From the NCBI RefSeq assembly GCF_000973625.1, contig NZ_CP007501.1, positions 1,488,001 through 1,552,000 on the forward strand: a DNA stretch of 64,000 nt, read 5' to 3'. Under the pieces are notes generated by a model, which ran no database searches, was not told the origin of the DNA, and saw only the letters and a list, made by a program, of their open reading frames with translations. Positions 61,577 to 64,000 of this stretch are shown in pieces. Position 1 is the first letter of the stretch. Every line of letters starts with the position of its first letter. This DNA is from Polynucleobacter duraquae. Its GTDB lineage: Bacteria > Pseudomonadota > Gammaproteobacteria > Burkholderiales > Burkholderiaceae. The position numbers were made by a program, and so were the translations under genes.

Positions 61577-64000
61577 TTAGGCATCACCAGCTTCATCAGG
61601 ATTGGAATCAAGCGCTGGATCGCCGTCTTCACCATCTTCAAGATCGCTCTCATCATCAGAATCGCTTTCAGCAATCCGCTGCAAGCCAGACAAACGGGTA
61701 CCTTCATCCACGTTGATCAAAGTAACGCCTTGTGTTGCGCGCCCCATCTCACGAATCTCTGAAACACGAGTGCGCACCAAAATACCGCCAGTAGTAATCA
61801 ACATAATTTGATCTTCTGGAGATACCAAAGCAGCGGCAACTACTTTTCCGTTTCGCTCAGTTGTTTGAATTGCAATCATGCCTTTAGTGCCACGACCATG
61901 ACGGGTATATTCACCAATCGGAGTACGCTTACCAAAACCATTTTCTGTTGCAGTTAATACGCTATTAGGAATTGCGAGACCATTTGGATCAACGACAGCT
62001 GCTTCAGCGCCTTCAGCAGCTTCAGCTGGGGCAACCAGCATGGCAATTACTTGATGACCTTCACCTAAGTTCATGCCACGCACACCGCGCGCTGTACGAC
62101 CCATTGGACGCACGTCGTTCTCATCAAAGCGTACAGCTTTGCCAGCGTCGGAGAACAGCATCACATCATGCTGACCATCCGTAATTGCTGCACCAACCAA
62201 GAAGTCGTTTTCATTTAAGTCGACAGCAATAATTCCGGCCTTACGCGGATTAGAGAAGTCAGACAAACGCGTCTTCTTCACTGTACCCAAGCTCGTCGCC
62301 ATAAAGACGTAATGATCATCTTGATATCCCTTGATCGGGAGAATCACAGTAATCTTTTCGCCCTCAATCAGCGGGAACATATTCACGATTGGCTTACCGC
62401 GTGAATTTCGGCTACCTTGTGGAACTTCCCACACTTTGAGCCAGTACATACGTCCACGATCAGAGAAGCACAGGATGATGTCATGTGTGTTGGCAACGAA
62501 AAGTGTCTCAATCCAGTCTTCATTCTTGGTAGCTGCAGCTTGTTTGCCACGACCACCTCGTTTTTGGGCACGGTATTCACTTAGAGGCTGACTCTTCATG
62601 TAGCCCGTGTTCGAGAGCGTAACCACCATATCTTGTGGAGTGATCAGATCTTCTGTAAACAACTCGGTTGCATTCATTTCAATAAATGAACGACGTCCAG
62701 AGTCACCACCAGCAATACCAAATTCCGCTTGAACTTCTTTCAATTCAGACTCAATGACTTGAGTGACACGCTCTGGCTTGGCGAGTAAGTCGAGCAAATC
62801 CGAAATCTCTGCCATTACATCTTTGTACTCATTGACGATCTTGTCTTGCTCAAGACCAGTCAAGCGCTGCAAACGCATCTGCAAAATTTCTTGTGCTTGA
62901 CTATCAGACAAACGATAGAGACCAGTAGTTTGCATACCGTACTCTGGCAACAAACCTTCGGGACGGTAAGCATTGCGACCGCCTGGAGTATCAGTCTCGG
63001 CACGAGCCAACATCTCGCGCACCATGGAAGAGTCCCAAGCCTTACTCATCAATTCTTGCTTAGCAACTACGGGGTTTGCTGCAGCTTTAATAATGGCAAT
63101 AAATTCATCAATATTTGCCAACGCAACTGCCAAACCTTCTAAGACATGGCCACGCTCGCGTGCTTTGCGTAATTCAAAAATCGTACGACGTGTCACCACT
63201 TCGCGACGGTGTTGCAAGAAGTACTCCAGCATTTGCTTCAGATTCAACAGACGTGGCTGGTTGTCTACTAGGGCCACCATGTTCATACCGAAGTTATCTT
63301 GCAGTTGAGTGCTCTTATATAAATTATTAAGAACCACTTCAGGTACTTCACCGCGCTTGAGCTCGATGACTACGCGCATACCTGACTTATCAGACTCATC
63401 ACGCAGATCAGAGATGCCTTCTACTTTTTTCTCATTGACTAACTCGGCAATCCGCTCGAGCAAGTTCTTTTTGTTTACCTGATAAGGCAACTCATCAACT
63501 ATGATCGCCTGACGAGCACCCTTGTCAAGGTCTTCAAAATGGGTCTTTGCACGCATCACTACGCGGCCGCGGCCGGTGCGATAGCCCTCACGAACCCCTT
63601 GAACACCATAAATAATGCCGGCGGTCGGAAAATCCGGCGCTGGGATGATCTCAATTAACTCGTCGATCGTGCATTCTGGGTTGTGCAAGACGTGTAAACA
63701 GGCCGTAACCACCTCATCCAGGTTATGGGGAGGGATATTGGTCGCCATACCCACGGCAATGCCTGAGCTACCGTTAATCAGCAAATTAGGCACTTTTGCA
63801 GGAAGAATCAGGGGCTCTTTCTCGCTACCGTCGTAATTTGGCCCAAAATCTACGGTTTCCTTGTCTAAATCAGCCAATAACTCATGGGCAATCTTACGAA
63901 GGCGGATCTCGGTATAGCGCATTGCAGCAGCGTTGTCACCGTCTACGGAGCCAAAGTTGCCCTGCCCGTCAACCAGCATATAGCGCAGAGAGAAGTCCTG
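61577..64000 (-). CDS. gyrA: DNA gyrase subunit A, 5' end outside window
   Basis: ATP-driven negative supercoiling of DNA with GyrB. Coding runs open through base 64000, so the N-terminus is cut off; about 807 residues are visible. The catalytic tyrosine is in AAMRYTEIRLRKIA (codon 63914-63916). The tower and coiled-coil domains follow, then the beta-pinwheel C-terminal domain with a GyrA box QKRGGRG at 62546-62566, and an acidic tail (SDSDDESDLEDGEDGD...). Ends 31 bases before serC. Confidence 0.96.
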   Translation of the reverse strand, partial: QDFSLRYMLVDGQGNFGSVDGDNAAAMRYTEIRLRKIAHELLADLDKETVDFGPNYDGSEKEPLILPAKVPNLLINGSSGIAVGMATNIPPHNLDEVVTACLHVLHNPECTIDELIEIIPAPDFPTAGIIYGVQGVREGYRTGRGRVVMRAKTHFEDLDKGARQAIIVDELPYQVNKKNLLERIAELVNEKKVEGISDLRDESDKSGMRVVIELKRGEVPEVVLNNLYKSTQLQDNFGMNMVALVDNQPRLLNLKQMLEYFLQHRREVVTRRTIFELRKARERGHVLEGLAVALANIDEFIAIIKAAANPVVAKQELMSKAWDSSMVREMLARAETDTPGGRNAYRPEGLLPEYGMQTTGLYRLSDSQAQEILQMRLQRLTGLEQDKIVNEYKDVMAEISDLLDLLAKPERVTQVIESELKEVQAEFGIAGGDSGRRSFIEMNATELFTEDLITPQDMVVTLSNTGYMKSQPLSEYRAQKRGGRGKQAAATKNEDWIETLFVANTHDIILCFSDRGRMYWLKVWEVPQGSRNSRGKPIVNMFPLIEGEKITVILPIKGYQDDHYVFMATSLGTVKKTRLSDFSNPRKAGIIAVDLNENDFLVGAAITDGQHDVMLFSDAGKAVRFDENDVRPMGRTARGVRGMNLGEGHQVIAMLVAPAEAAEGAEAAVVDPNGLAIPNSVLTATENGFGKRTPIGEYTRHGRGTKGMIAIQTTERNGKVVAAALVSPEDQIMLITTGGILVRTRVSEIREMGRATQGVTLINVDEGTRLSGLQRIAESDSDDESDLEDGEDGDPALDSNPDEAGDA

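Overview
The window looks like chromosomal core DNA from a betaproteobacterium of the Burkholderiales. The best guess is a Polynucleobacter-type freshwater lineage. This rests on moderate GC, betaproteobacterial gene order (yceD-rpmF-plsX; rluC facing rne; rpsP-rimM-trmD-rplS; gyrA-serC-pheA-hisC-tyrA-aroA-cmk-rpsA-ihfB-lapB) and the familiar look of the proteins. No database search was possible, so the genus is an inference. I see no tRNA or rRNA genes, CRISPR array, insertion sequence, prophage or integrase.

Layout. 1-5.6 kb: plsX (cut by the left edge), rpmF, yceD, a Maf nucleotide pyrophosphatase, an RsmI-like methyltransferase, an SppA-type peptidase, a phosphoglycolate-phosphatase-like HAD protein and rluC. 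5.6-8.7 kb: a long, GC-rich, hairpin-rich leader and rne. 8.7-12.1 kb: molybdenum-cofactor genes moaA-mobA-moeA, overlapping end to end, plus a small membrane protein. 12.1-17.2 kb: a 2-hydroxyacid dehydrogenase facing a complete TRAP transporter (dctP, dctQ, dctM), with nested inverted repeats between them. 17.2-24.6 kb: an unrecognised 207-residue protein, a PanE-like reductase, ferredoxin fdxA with its NADP reductase, thyA-folA, a secreted amidohydrolase and an orphan TRAP binding protein. 24.6-31.2 kb: pmbA, mog, orn, an M48 protease, rsgA, a CobD/CbiB-like protein and a Nudix hydrolase. 31.3-33.5 kb: the rpsP-rimM-trmD-rplS translation operon. 33.7-34.8 kb: a META-domain lipoprotein and a small TM2-like membrane protein. 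34.8-41.0 kb: an acyl-CoA module (acyl-CoA dehydrogenase, etfA, etfB, acyl-CoA ligase, histone-deacetylase-like amidohydrolase). 41.1-43.7 kb: mltB, cysM and a ComEA-like protein. 43.9-48.3 kb: a three-gene cassette built on a secreted TPR-CHAT (caspase-like) protein. 48.4-53.0 kb: envelope sugar genes hldD, hldA, ugd and lapB. 53.1-64.0 kb: ihfB, rpsA, cmk, aroA, tyrA, hisC, pheA, serC and the 5'-truncated gyrA.

How the genes work together. Most of the window is housekeeping: translation and RNA decay, aromatic amino-acid and serine synthesis, LPS-core and UDP-glucuronate precursors, folate and dTMP, and molybdopterin. The accessory parts are the TRAP importer, the acyl-CoA oxidation module and the TPR-CHAT cassette.

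The strongest candidate for an undescribed system is 43.86-48.29 kb. A CHAT protease-like protein with a signal peptide and an intact His/Cys pair is co-transcribed with a secreted Ig-like protein and a zinc-ribbon multi-spanning membrane protein, and a terminator closes the unit. The rne leader, the rpsA leader and the nested repeats at 13.16-13.25 kb are the most interesting non-coding stretches.
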